Positions 44,023 to 52,504 of a stretch of 64,000 nt of DNA are shown here, one piece after another. A program made the translations under genes and the position numbers. A model generated the notes under the pieces. It was not told the origin of the DNA. It saw only the letters and a list, made by a program, of their open reading frames with translations, and did not search any database. How positions within the stretch are numbered: the first letter of the stretch is position 1; each line of letters opens with the position of its first letter. Where the stretch lies: assembly GCF_014191255.1 (NCBI RefSeq), contig NZ_JACHWH010000011.1, forward strand, positions 113,555 to 177,554, written 5' to 3'. This DNA is from Amycolatopsis bartoniae (GTDB lineage Bacteria > Actinomycetota > Actinomycetes > Mycobacteriales > Pseudonocardiaceae).

Positions 44023-44661
44023 CTAGGTTTCACGGCGGGAGCCGACCAGCAGGAGGCAGAGCACGGCGACCGCGGCGGCGACGCCGGCGACGATGAGCTT
44101 CGGGTCGAAGGTGGTCGTGGTGGTGGGTGCAGCGCTGGCCGCGACCACGTTGCCGCCTGTGCTCGGTGGGGCCGATTCCTCGGTCGGCACGACGGCGGCG
44201 GGCATGGACGTCGCGATGGCCGGTTGCTGGCGCGCAACCGGTTGTTGTTGCGCTGCTGAGGATCGCGCGGCGGTAGCCTGCTTCTGTTGTGCGGTGGCCT
44301 TCGGAGCGCTGGCCACCGCGGGGGCACTCGCCACCGCCGGGAGCACGGTCAGAGTGGCTCGCATGTCCGGGTGGATCGAGCAGTAGTAGGAGTAGCTGCC
44401 CGCGGTGGTGAAGGTATAACTGAAACTCTGCCCGGTGGACAGCATCGGGCTTTTGATCGCGACCGGTGCACTGGTGGTGGTCACGTCGTGCGGGGCCTGG
44501 TCGTGGTTGGTCCACGTCACGGTGTCCCCGACGTGCACGGTCAACGTGGACGGGGAGAAGGCGTAGCTCTGCATCATCACCGCTTGGGTGGCGGCCTGCG
44601 CCGGTGGCGCGAGCGCGAAGGCACCGAACATCGCCAGCAGCGCCGCCAGCACCAGCCTCAT
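44023..44661 (-). CDS. Membrane-anchored cupredoxin (plastocyanin-like)
   Basis: This 212-residue exported copper protein has a signal peptide ('LVLAALLAMFGAFALAPPAQ') and a cupredoxin domain with 'FSPSTLTVHVGDTVTWTNHD', ligand His in 'APHDVTTT', and Cys/His/Met in 'YYCSIHPDMRATL', a type 1 copper set. A long Ala/Gln/Pro linker leads to a C-terminal membrane helix ('LIVAGVAAAVAVLCLLLVG') and positive tail, so it is displayed outside. ATG 44661 overlaps the upstream YceI stop by 4 bp. It is last in the copper operon. Confidence 0.88.
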   Translation of the reverse strand: MRLVLAALLAMFGAFALAPPAQAATQAVMMQSYAFSPSTLTVHVGDTVTWTNHDQAPHDVTTTSAPVAIKSPMLSTGQSFSYTFTTAGSYSYYCSIHPDMRATLTVLPAVASAPAVASAPKATAQQKQATAARSSAAQQQPVARQQPAIATSMPAAVVPTEESAPPSTGGNVVAASAAPTTTTTFDPKLIVAGVAAAVAVLCLLLVGSRRET

Positions 44662-45197
44662 CGGGTGAACTCCGCGGCCAGCTCCACGTGTATCGGCCGT
44701 TCGGCGATCACCTGCGCCGCCCAATAGCCGGTTTCCAGTGGCCGTCGCGGTGGTGGCAGTACTCCGCGTACCCACAGCACGACCGCGAGCTCGTCCACGT
44801 GGGCCAGTTCGCCGCGGAGCCGTAGATCGCGCACCACGTCGAGCACCTCCAGTTTGCCGGTCACCTCGACCGACCAGTCCTCGGTCACCGACATGTCCGT
44901 GCTGTGGAAGCGGAGTGCGGGATAGTCCGCCGCGCATAGTGCTCCTTCGCTGGTGAGTGTGCGCGCGAGCCCGAAAACATTGGTGCGCAGGGAACGGGCG
45001 TCAAGATCGAGGGACAGGCCCGGGTGTTCGCCGAGCACGAGATGCCCGCGGGTGCAGGCGAGGCGGCCGCGCAGCACCGGCTGGCGCAGCAGGTGGATGG
45101 TGGGTTCGAGCACGAACCGGGACGGGTCGGCCTGGTACCGGCCGGGCAGCGGCAGTTTCTCGAACGGCTCGACGGCGAGCTCCGCGGTCGCGTCCAT
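44658..45197 (-). CDS. YceI-family protein
   Basis: This 179-residue protein has the lipocalin-like YceI fold: 'GRYQADPSRFVLEPTIHLL', 'LGEHPGLSLDLDARSLRTNV', 'CAADYPALRFHSTDMSVTED' and 'WSVEVTGKLEVLDVVRDLRL'. It has no obvious signal peptide. YceI proteins bind polyprenoid-like lipids; in actinobacteria they often sit beside copper or redox genes. It lies between two cupredoxin genes and overlaps the downstream one. A GGAGG-like site precedes the ATG. Confidence 0.8.
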   Translation of the reverse strand: MDATAELAVEPFEKLPLPGRYQADPSRFVLEPTIHLLRQPVLRGRLACTRGHLVLGEHPGLSLDLDARSLRTNVFGLARTLTSEGALCAADYPALRFHSTDMSVTEDWSVEVTGKLEVLDVVRDLRLRGELAHVDELAVVLWVRGVLPPPRRPLETGYWAAQVIAERPIHVELAAEFTR

Positions 45198-45278
45198 CGG
45201 GAACCTCCTCGGGATGGGAGATGGCCCGGCCGACCGTTCCTCGGCCGGGCCACCGCGTTGGCCGGAACTACCGTTGCG

Positions 45279-46244
45279 TCAGCAGGTCGCCTGGTTCATC
45301 AGCGGGGTGAGCACCTGCTCCAGCCAGACCGTGTGGGTCTTGATGTACTGGTCCAGGTTCAGCGCGTCGGTGACCTGCTGACCCAGCGAGGTCTCCAGGT
45401 GCGCGGACTTCACGTGGTTCAGGATCGGCGTGAGCGTGTCGGTGACCAGCTTGTCCGCCGAACCGTCCAGCACCGGTTGCAACACTTGTTCCAGCCACAC
45501 CGTGTGCGTCTTGATGTACTGGTCGAGGTTGAGGATGTCAGCCACCTGCTGTCCGGGCGAGGTCTCCAGATGCGCGGACTTGACGTGGGCGAAGATCGGC
45601 TGCAGCACGCTGGTGGGGATGCATTCGGTGGTGCCGCCGCTGGTGGTCGAGGGCATCGACATCGACGAAGACGCCGAACCGGAGCCAGAGCTGGATGGCA
45701 TCGACATCGACGTCGTCGGCTCCGAACTACCGGTCGGCGTGCTCGTCGTCGGCAGGCTCGACCCGCCACCGCTACCACTGCCGGTGACCGTCACCGTGGC
45801 CTTCATGTCCGGGTGCACGGCGCAGTAGTAGGAGTACGTGCCGGCCTGGGTGAAGGTGTAGGTGTAGGTCTGACCCTGCGCCAGGTTCGGCGACGCGAAC
45901 TTGACCGGGCCATCGCTCACCGTCACCGTATGCGGCGCGGTGTCTTCGTTGGTCCAGGTCACGGTGTCACCGACGGCAATGCTCAGCGCCGCCGGCGAGT
46001 ACGCGTAGTTCTTGATCTCCACCTGCACGGTCCGCGCCGTCTCGGCTTTTTCCATGCTGTCATAGAGCGCGACGCCGATCGGGTTGTCCCGCACCACCTG
46101 CGGCAGCGCCGCCTGCTCGGTGCCGGTGCCCGAGCTCATGCTGGCGAAGCTGAACAGCACGCCCGCCAGCGCCACCACGGCCACGCCGAGCAGTAGGACA
46201 GACTTGCGTGAGCGCCTCGGCTCGGTCGGGGATTCGGTGTCCAC
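45279..46244 (-). CDS. Cupredoxin with C-terminal tandem 57-residue repeats
   Basis: This 321-residue protein has one N-terminal membrane helix ('SVLLLGVAVVALAGVLFSFA') and a cupredoxin domain ('YSPAALSIAVGDTVTWTNED', 'APHTVTV', 'YYCAVHPDMKATVTV'). A Gly/Ser/Thr/Met-rich linker with repeated 'SMSMPS' units could bind copper through Met. The C-terminal region is two copies of 'HVKSAHLETS-GQQV-D-LN' plus 'LDQYIKTHTVWLEQVL', starting near residues 220 and 277, bracketed by Cys208 and the terminal Cys321. I do not recognise the repeat. It is probably external. An upstream AAAGGAAATA site fits the ATG. Confidence 0.85.
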   Translation of the reverse strand: MDTESPTEPRRSRKSVLLLGVAVVALAGVLFSFASMSSGTGTEQAALPQVVRDNPIGVALYDSMEKAETARTVQVEIKNYAYSPAALSIAVGDTVTWTNEDTAPHTVTVSDGPVKFASPNLAQGQTYTYTFTQAGTYSYYCAVHPDMKATVTVTGSGSGGGSSLPTTSTPTGSSEPTTSMSMPSSSGSGSASSSMSMPSTTSGGTTECIPTSVLQPIFAHVKSAHLETSPGQQVADILNLDQYIKTHTVWLEQVLQPVLDGSADKLVTDTLTPILNHVKSAHLETSLGQQVTDALNLDQYIKTHTVWLEQVLTPLMNQATC

Positions 46245-46274
46245 TATGGGTATTTCCTTTCCTCGGGGGAACGG

Positions 46275-47189
46275 TCAGCGGCCAGGGCTGGCCGTGACGA
46301 GCAGGCTCGCCGCGACGAGCACGACGATGACGAGCACCGTTTCGGCGGCGACGGAATAGACGAAAGGACGGACGGTTCCGTGCTGGCCGCGCAGGACGAC
46401 GGCGAAGTCGAGCCGCCGGTTCACCCAGCTGCGGCTGCCCTGCGCGATCAGCAGCACCACCAGCAGCACCGCGATCTTGACCAGCAGGGTGTGCCCGTAG
46501 TCGGTGTCGAAGAGCTTCGCCACCGAGCCGAGCGTCTGCCAGGTCAGCACCACCCCGGCGGCGACGATGAGCAGCACCGAACCCATGGCCAGCCTGGAGT
46601 AGCGCGGCAGCACCGTCGCCAGCTCATCGGCCCGGCGCCGGGACAGGACACCGAACAGCAGCATCGCCAGCCCACCGAGCCACGCGCAGATGCCCAGAAC
46701 GTGCAGGAAATCCGCGATCTGCGCGAGCAGCGGGCGCGCGCTTTCCGAGGCGTGCCCGGTCATTCCGGTGGTGCGCACCAGGCCGAACCCGATCGCGGCG
46801 AGCCCGGTGCGCCAGGACATCGAGCCCGCGGCGGACCGGCCGCGCTGCAACAGTTGCGCGAGCACCACCCCGCCGAGCAGCCAGAGCAGCGTCCTGGCGA
46901 ACCAGATCTGTCCGAAGTGGACGTCGAGCACCTGTGAGATCAAATCCCAGTCCAGGAAGTCGCTTGGCGGCCGCTGAGCTATCCAGGCACCTTCGAGACC
47001 GACCGCCGCCACAGTACCGAGGAAACCGAGCACCCACCCGACGACCACGATCTTCCGGGCCCCACTTTGATCCGCGCCGCCCTTCCACAGGCAGGCAAGG
47101 AACAGCAGCCCGCCGAGGAACAGTGTCATGCCGAAGTAGTCGACCGCGCGGACGGCGATGTAGAGCGCCTTCGCCGGCGTGAGGTCCAT
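46275..47189 (-). CDS. copD: CopD-family copper transport membrane protein
   Basis: This 304-residue multi-helix protein of the CopD/PcoD type has 'AVDYFGMTLFLGGLLFLACL', 'HFGQIWFARTLLWLLGGVVL', 'FLHVLGICAWLGGLAMLLFG' (a conserved His-rich CopD helix), 'LPRYSRLAMGSVLLIVAAGV' and 'YGHTLLVKIAVLLVVLLIAQ'. CopD is thought to carry copper across the inner membrane with CopC. The start ATG shares its A with the preceding stop (TGATG), so it is coupled to the upstream gene. CopC is encoded divergently at 48252. Confidence 0.88.
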   Translation of the reverse strand: MDLTPAKALYIAVRAVDYFGMTLFLGGLLFLACLWKGGADQSGARKIVVVGWVLGFLGTVAAVGLEGAWIAQRPPSDFLDWDLISQVLDVHFGQIWFARTLLWLLGGVVLAQLLQRGRSAAGSMSWRTGLAAIGFGLVRTTGMTGHASESARPLLAQIADFLHVLGICAWLGGLAMLLFGVLSRRRADELATVLPRYSRLAMGSVLLIVAAGVVLTWQTLGSVAKLFDTDYGHTLLVKIAVLLVVLLIAQGSRSWVNRRLDFAVVLRGQHGTVRPFVYSVAAETVLVIVVLVAASLLVTASPGR

Positions 47190-47863
47190 CAGCCACCGAC
47201 CTTCGGGGGCGCCAGCGCCGGCAGGGCGGCCGTGAGCGGGGCCGTCGGGTCGGTCCCGGTAGCGGTGGCGGCGGTGGTCGGGGCGCAGTAGCCCGTCACC
47301 GCGTACAGCAGCGTGTTCAACGTGCCGGGGCTGCTTCCGTCCGGGCTCTGCGTCAGGCCGAGCGTGCCGGTCAGTGTGCCGACCACCGGCAACTCGCCTA
47401 CTAGGGTGTTCGCGGTGTCGGCGAGTTGTTGCCCCGCCCCGGGCAGACAAGCCACCGGCAGCGTGGGGACCGTCGGGTCGGTGGGCGTGACCGGGGTGGC
47501 GGGATCGGCCGGCCCGACCGGGGAGGTGGAGACCGGGCCCGGCTCGGTCGACGCGGTCACCACCGGCACCGTCGCGGTGTCGCCGCCGGTCACCGGCTCA
47601 CCGGCCGAGACCGGGATGTCGGCGGGGATGGCCGCGGGCAACTCGGTGCCGGGCATGGTCATCGCCGGTACCGAAGCCTGCGGCAACTGTCCATCCGGGA
47701 CGGAGGTGCCCGGGCTCGCCGCAGCCGGAGCACCCGCCGCCTGCGCGTTCGTGGTCGACGTTTTCAGCCCGAGTCCGGACGCGAACCCGACGATCACCAC
47801 CACGCCACCGACCAGCAGGGCCGCGACGAGATGTTCACGACGTACCGAGAGTTCCACTGCCAC
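47189..47863 (-). CDS. Membrane-anchored Pro/Thr/Ala-rich secreted protein
   Basis: The 224-residue product has one N-terminal helix ('LVAALLVGGVVVIVGFASGL') and a long low-complexity Pro/Thr/Val region with a Met-containing patch ('SVPAMTMPGTELP'). A small C-terminal domain follows, bracketed by two cysteines ('VACLPGAGQQLADTANTLVG', 'TLLYAVTGYCAP'). The C-terminal layout recalls the Cys-bracketed end of the 45279 cupredoxin. No family is recognised. The GTG at 47863 follows GAGGAAG. It leads the copper operon, so a copper-linked surface role is inferred. Confidence 0.65.
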   Translation of the reverse strand: MAVELSVRREHLVAALLVGGVVVIVGFASGLGLKTSTTNAQAAGAPAAASPGTSVPDGQLPQASVPAMTMPGTELPAAIPADIPVSAGEPVTGGDTATVPVVTASTEPGPVSTSPVGPADPATPVTPTDPTVPTLPVACLPGAGQQLADTANTLVGELPVVGTLTGTLGLTQSPDGSSPGTLNTLLYAVTGYCAPTTAATATGTDPTAPLTAALPALAPPKVGG

Positions 47864-48171
47864 CAGTCACTTCCTCGAATTCCGTGAAGCTGGGAAGAAA
47901 TTCGCCCGGCAGTAGCCCGTTAGGTCTACGCCTGCCAACGGGGGACGATCAGACCAGTCGCCATGTTTCCGGCGTTTACCGTTTCGTGAAGCAGCGGTAA
48001 ATTGGCGCACCCCCTCGACCCGAGGCCGCGGTGAGCACCAGGCTCACGTCACCCGTACGAGTGACGAATCTGTCCGGTGTGGACCGTCGATCCGCGCGAT
48101 CCCGGTCGCCGATCGGGCCGCTGGCGTTCCGGCGGTGAGCACCTGTTCATTCGTTCTTTACAGCCGACCGC

Positions 48172-48199
48172 TTGCCTGGCTCGTACGCCGCACTAGAGT
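48172..48199 (+). promoter_or_regulatory. Candidate sigma-70-type promoter for copC
   Basis: TTGCCT (48172-48177) and TAGAGT (48194-48199) are separated by 16 bp. They lie 53 bp upstream of the TTG start of copC, in the 388-bp region divergent from the copper operon. No copper-responsive operator is confidently recognised. Confidence 0.45.
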
Positions 48200-48251
48200 C
48201 CGAACGACCGGGGACGACTGGGAGTTCCCCATTTCGGGACGGAAGAAAACG

Positions 48252-48812
48252 TTGTCGCGTAACCGAAATCTGCTGATGAGGGGCTCAGTCCTCACCTTCA
48301 CGCTGGCCGTTCTGCTGGTCGCCGGAATGCGGGCGGCCGACGCCCACGACGTCCTGGAGTCCAGCAACCCACCCGCCGGCGGTCAACTCTCCACCGCACC
48401 GTCCACGGTGGAGCTAAGTTTCAACGCACCCGTGGAGCCCGGCTTCAACGAACTCGTTGTGACCGGACCCGACAAGACGTCACACTGGGAGGCCGGGCCC
48501 GCCACCGTTGCCGCGGAGACAATCTCCGCACCGCTGCGCCCGCTCGGCCCCGCCGGCGACTACACCGTGACCTACCACATCGTCTCCGAGGACGGCCATC
48601 CCGTCTCCGGGTCCTACACCTTCCACCTGACCGTCGCCGGAGACGGCACCCCAGCCCCCGCCACCCAAGCCCAGGCCAATCCCGCGGCAGCAGGACAGCC
48701 CGCGGTCGCCGACGCCACACCCGACGCCACCGTCCCGGTGTGGGTCTGGATCGCCGCCGCGATCGTGCTACTCGGCGCCGGTGCCCTGGTCGCACGGCGA
48801 ATCGCCCGGTGA
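48252..48812 (+). CDS. copC: CopC-family copper-binding protein
   Basis: This is a 186-residue exported protein. The signal peptide ends at 'AADA', leaving a mature N-terminal His ('HDVLESSNPPAGGQL'), the copper ligand typical of CopC. The beta-barrel shows 'PSTVELSFNAPVEPGFNELV' and 'YHIVSEDGHPVSGSYTFHL', whose Asp/His complete the site. A C-terminal helix ('VWVWIAAAIVLLGAGALVAR') anchors it. The TTG at 48252 follows GGAAG (48241-48245); ATG 48276 is an alternative. It is divergent from the CopD/cupredoxin operon and should deliver or sequester Cu(II) outside the cell. Confidence 0.88.
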   Translation: MSRNRNLLMRGSVLTFTLAVLLVAGMRAADAHDVLESSNPPAGGQLSTAPSTVELSFNAPVEPGFNELVVTGPDKTSHWEAGPATVAAETISAPLRPLGPAGDYTVTYHIVSEDGHPVSGSYTFHLTVAGDGTPAPATQAQANPAAAGQPAVADATPDATVPVWVWIAAAIVLLGAGALVARRIAR

Positions 48813-48884
48813 GCACAACGTCGGCGCGGCCGGCGAACAGCACGTTATCAATTTCGATCGCCCGAAGTCGGTGCCGAGGCCCTT

Positions 48885-49436
48885 ATGGACATTCCTGCAC
48901 AGTCCTGGCGCGACCGTGTCGTGGGTGAGTCCAGTACCGTGGGTACCGGCCACTACCAACTCGCCGTAGTCCGGTGCCTGATCACCATAACGCTCAGGGG
49001 TGTGCGCCGGGCCCTGCTCTGGGCCCGTATCGACGGCGGCACCGGCACCGCCGTGCTTGATGATCAGGTGATCCGGCAGATCGAGCTGCTGCTGGATGTC
49101 GACTCGCTGCATACTGGCGTTCCGTTCCTGGCGCGGTGGCTGTGCGGCACGGAGCGGCTCGATGCGGCTCACCATCCCCATATCCGCATCGACGCCGTGT
49201 CGTCCTCGTGCTCCTGGGCCGACACCGTTGTGCTCGACGGCACGTTCGAGATCCGCGGGCGGCGACACCAACTGCACCTCGACGGAGAACTGACCCGGTT
49301 CGGCGACCGGGCCGTGGCGTGGCTGAACTGCGACCTACCCCATCAGGCCAGGCACTCCCGCCCGCGACACTGGCCGACGCGTCACAGGCTGCGCATCCAG
49401 CTCATTGCCGAGCTCATCCGTCCGCCGCCGCGGTGA
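48885..49436 (+). CDS. Probable YceI-like protein
   Basis: The 183-residue frame shows YceI-like segments: 'VGTGHYQLAVVRCLITITLR', 'LLLDVDSLHTGVPFLARWL', 'RLDAAHHPHIRIDAVSSSCS' and 'DTVVLDGTFEIRGRRHQLHL'. It lacks a signal peptide and has an Arg-rich C-terminus. The first 25 residues do not match, so the true start may differ or the 5' end may be damaged. It follows copC and fits a copper/redox locus. Its codon use is less biased than that of its neighbours. Confidence 0.55.
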   Translation: MDIPAQSWRDRVVGESSTVGTGHYQLAVVRCLITITLRGVRRALLWARIDGGTGTAVLDDQVIRQIELLLDVDSLHTGVPFLARWLCGTERLDAAHHPHIRIDAVSSSCSWADTVVLDGTFEIRGRRHQLHLDGELTRFGDRAVAWLNCDLPHQARHSRPRHWPTRHRLRIQLIAELIRPPPR

Positions 49437-49509
49437 TCTTGGCCAGTGCCCAGCCGTTCGGTTTACGGAACAATCGCACTTGCCGCGTTGATCCGCAACC
49501 GGCGCTACA

Positions 49510-49765
49510 TCCTGCCCTCTCTCGCGGCGAGGCCGGTCCCCGCGACGATTCAGCGCGCAGGTAGAACACGAAGAACCCGAGCAGCACGAACCCCAGCAAC
49601 AACGGGACCCGGCCGCGGGAATGACAAACGCGCCCACTGACGCGATCGTGAGAAACCCCGGCTCCGCCCGGTACGCCCAGCCCAGCGCCAGCTCCCGCGC
49701 TGTCTTTCCGGTGAGCTTCTTCGCGATGCCCAACCCAACCAGCACCACCATCGCCGGCCCGGTGC
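49510..49765 (-). pseudogene. Membrane-protein C-terminal fragment
   Basis: The minus strand reads 'GPAMVVLVGLGIAKKLTGKT', 'ARELALGWAYRAEPGFLTIA' and 'SVGAFVIPA'. After a frameshift it continues 'LLLGFVLLGFFVFYLRAESS'. Two helices and a charged tail are plausible, but the front is missing and the family is not recognised. Confidence 0.4.
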
Positions 49766-50094
49766 GGAACGCCGTTTTGCTGCCCGCCGAGGTCCTCGAC
49801 GGATTCGCCCGCTGCGCGCTCAACGAGGTCGCCGTGCAAGACGCCCGGCCCGGGCAGGCCCAGCTTCTCGTCGGATCGGCACGGATCCGGCCAACCAGCG
49901 TCCTCGGCAGTGGGCGTGGCAGTCGACATCGAGGACATCAGCTACTACGGCCATGACGCGTCGGCCTGGCTGCGGGTATCGCCTGACGGCCGCCCGTCAC
50001 GGCGCGGTTGGCCGGCGACGCGCTGCCGAACCCGTGGCCCGACCTGAAAGCCACCGTCGCGGGCACCTGCCTCGCCTACCCCCTCGAGACCTGA
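49766..50094 (+). pseudogene. ABC-transporter ATPase C-terminal (TOBE domain) remnant
   Basis: The + strand gives 'NAVLLPAEVLDGFARCALNE' and 'ARPGQAQLLVGSARIR', then 'DIEDISYYGHDASAWLRV', then after a frameshift 'PPVTARLAGDALPNPWPDLK' and 'ATVAGTCLAYPLET' plus stop. This is the TOBE domain at the end of spermidine/thiamine-type importer ATPases. The nucleotide-binding domain is missing. It abuts the oppositely oriented membrane fragment. Confidence 0.6.
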
Positions 50095-50199
50095 CCCGCC
50101 TGCCGAAATTCGCCCACCGGCCGGCCAGCGGGCCGTCGCAGGCGAAGCCGCGTCGGTGCCTCGGCTGGGCCATCGTGGTCCGTCAACGGTCCAGGCTCC

Positions 50200-50498
50200 A
50201 GCCGGTTGCGGACGCACGGTGGCAGGTTGTCGGCACGTCGATCATCCTGATCTCGAGCAAGGTCAACCGGTGGGCCCTGCTCGGTCTGGTCGCCGCCCAG
50301 TTCGCACTCCCCGCCCAGACCGCCCGCGACGTCCTGACGGCAATCTAAGCCGCGATAGCCCTCGCGGCACTCGTCCGCAACCGCCGGTACATCCTGGCAA
50401 CACTTCTGGCGCCGTTCCGCCGTGCACGCGACGACGATCGCGGCGGCGACGAGCACGAAACCCGCGGCCGGCCGGCCACCGCCGCGACGGCCCAGTGA
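50200..50498 (+). pseudogene. Small membrane-protein remnant before the integrase
   Basis: The frame reads 'SSKVNRWALLGLVAAQFALP' and 'AQTARDVLTAI', then a TAA, then continues in frame 'AAIALAALVRNRRYILATLL' and a charged tail. The phrase 'IALAAL-RNRRYIL' also occurs near 49470-49515 ('TIALAALIRNRRYILPSLAA'), pointing to a duplicated small membrane protein. No family is recognised. From 50499 to 50730 there is only an inverted repeat. Confidence 0.35.
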
Positions 50499-50663
50499 CC
50501 ACAGCGGCAAAGACGATGGACGACGTTCGTCAACGCACCCGTGCGTGGTGAGCAGTTGAGCCGGGTTCAGCGTCGCCACATCCGGTTTCTCGGCAAGCAT
50601 CTTCGGTTCGCGCGGGCGGATATCGAGGCCATCGCCGAGATGAGCGCTATTCCGGCTTGAGTT

Positions 50664-50696
50664 TTGACGAACACGGAGCGTCCATAAGTTCGTCAA
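50664..50696. promoter_or_regulatory. 9-bp inverted repeat upstream of the integrase
   Basis: TTGACGAAC (50664-50672) and GTTCGTCAA (50688-50696) are perfect inverted repeats with a 15-bp spacer, 35 bp before the integrase start. They could be an operator or an arm-type recombinase/excisionase site. Confidence 0.4.
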
Positions 50697-50730
50697 TAAC
50701 ATGTAGCACCCATAACGGCGGGATTGAGAA

Positions 50731-51911
50731 ATGGCCTTCGTGGAGAAGACCGGGAAGAATGCATGGCGGGTACGGTACTGGAGGGACGACGGCACCCACG
50801 GCTCCCTCACCGGTTTCACCGACGAAACCACCGCACCGAACAAAGCCCAAGAGATCGACGCCGACCAGCGGCGAGGGAAGTTCGTCGATCCGGACGCCGG
50901 CAAGGTCCTGGTCAGCGAGTGGGCGGTGTCATGGTTCGACTCGATCGACGTCGCACCCACTACCCTGGGCCCATCACGAACAACCACATCCTGCCGCGCT
51001 GGGGCACCACCGGCCTCAACGCCATCTCCAACCTGCAAGTCCGCTCGTGGGCCAAGAAACTCCGCGGACAGGGCTACGCGACCTCAACCGTAGCGACGAT
51101 CGTGAAGATCCTGACCATGATGCTCGCCGACGCCGCCGACGAAGAACTCCTCCCGGCCAACCCGATCCGGCCCCACCGCCGAGGCCGCCGCCAGCACCAA
51201 CGGCGACACGAACAACTCTGGGCCACACCAGACCAAGTCGTCGCGATCGCCCTGCAAGCCATCGCCCTCGCCGGGCTCTGGGCCGGAATCCTGATCAGCA
51301 CCGCCGCCTGGACCGGCGCCCGCTGAGGCGACCTCGCCGGACTCCAGCGCATCAACACCCACCTCGACGACGGCGTCCTCGTGATCGACCCCGACATCGG
51401 CGCCCTGCACGAAATCAACGGCCACTTCGAATTAGGGCCACCGAAAACCGCCGCCTCTGCCCGCACTATCAGCCTGCCCCCCTTCCTGATCCAACTTCTG
51501 GCCGCCTATCTGGACACACACCAGCACCCGCACGTGTTCGTCACCGCCGAACAGCAACTGCTGCGTCGCTCCAACTTCGCCCGCCGCGCGATGCGCCCCG
51601 CCGCCGACGGGAACCTCGACACCGTGCGGCCACGCGTCCGGGTGCAGCCGATCGTGCCCGGACTGCACTTCCACGGCCTGCGCCACGGCCACAAAACCTG
51701 GATGATCGCCGACGGCATCCCCGAGGTCGGCCAAGCACGCCGCCTCGGCCACGGCATCCCCAACGAGATCCGCGAGATCTACTCCCATGTCTCGCCCGAG
51801 GTCGAAGCCCGCCTGCTCGACGCCCTGCAGCAACGCTGGATCAACGCCCTCGCCACGGTGCGTGCGAGCGAGGGCCCCGCCATCCCGCCGCCTCTGCTGC
51901 TCGCCGCCTGA
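50731..51911 (+). pseudogene. Tyrosine-recombinase integrase, frameshifted with internal TGA
   Basis: The start 'MAFVEKTGKNAWRVRYWRDD' is the AP2-like arm-binding domain of actinobacterial phage/AICE integrases. A frameshift near 50968 leads to 'SNLQVRSWAKKLRGQGYATS' (core-binding domain). A TGA at 51324-51326 replaces the tryptophan expected in the conserved 'TG-RWGEL' segment after 'STAAWTGAR'. The catalytic domain remains readable: 'LHFHGLRHGHKTWMIADGI' (H-x-L-R-H), 'RRLGHG' and the nucleophile Tyr in 'REIYSHVSPEVE'. Intact motifs but two disabling lesions suggest recent decay. A tRNA-Pro fragment lies 208 bp downstream. Confidence 0.85.
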
Positions 51912-52066
51912 CACCCCACCACCACGGCGCCGTCAGCAGTCCGCAACCGCGCCGAACCGTCCTCAACCGACAGCAACCGAAACCGGTTTAGGCAGGTTCG
52001 CCGCCGTTGACGGCAGTTGCCAGAGGAGTGAAACCCGCGGCGGCAACGAGACACACCGCGAACACG

Positions 52067-52090
52067 AAAAAGCCCGCTGACCTGGGCTTT
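52067..52090 (-). terminator. Terminator following the tRNA-Pro 3' half
   Basis: On the minus strand AAAGCCC (52090-52084) pairs with GGGCTTT (52075-52069) and is followed by further T residues (52068-52067), a Rho-independent terminator. It lies 29 bp past the tRNA fragment's 3' end in the same direction, so it is the tRNA gene's own terminator. Confidence 0.65.
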
Positions 52091-52118
52091 CACCCCAAGC
52101 CAACGGGCTCTTCAGACC

Positions 52119-52162
52119 GTCGGGACGACAGGATTTGAACCTGCGACCCCTCGACCCCCAGT
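52119..52162 (-). tRNA. tRNA-Pro 3' half (attachment-site remnant)
   Basis: The minus strand gives anticodon loop CTGGGGG (anticodon GGG), the 3' anticodon stem TCGAG, a T-arm with TTCAAAT loop flanked by GCAGG/CCTGT, and the acceptor strand CGTCCCGA. The 5' half (acceptor, D-arm, 5' anticodon stem) is absent: sequence beyond 52162 does not pair. Integrative elements recombine in the 3' half of tRNA genes, so with the nearby integrase this is best read as an orphan att site left by an AICE or phage-like element. Confidence 0.8.
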
Positions 52163-52504
52163 GTCGCCCGCCGAATACCCTGACCTGGCGAAACAGAGAA
52201 ATCAGTGTTCACGACCGGTACGTTGGGCTCACCTGAAGCACGTTCAGGTTATCTGCGGAACAGTTACTGCTCCAGTTTCGCTCCGGCTCCTTCGCGCCAA
52301 GCTCGCCGCTTCTGACGCCCTCACTGCCAGCGAGATTCAGACACGTCTTCTACCTGCACAAACGGAGAAACCGCAGGAAAAACGGTGTCGTTCAGCGCAG
52401 TTCGCTGCCGTTGAACGTCGTGTGTGCAAAATCAGCCCACCGCATGGCGACCACTGCGTTGCCGCCGTCGGCGTGGGGACGCAACACCTCCAGAGCAACA
52501 GTTT
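52163..52504. other. 342-bp interval without a supported gene
   Basis: This stretch looks lower in GC than its surroundings and has no frame with recognisable homology. It lies between the tRNA-Pro half and an IS256 remnant, so it may be residual element DNA. Confidence 0.4.
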
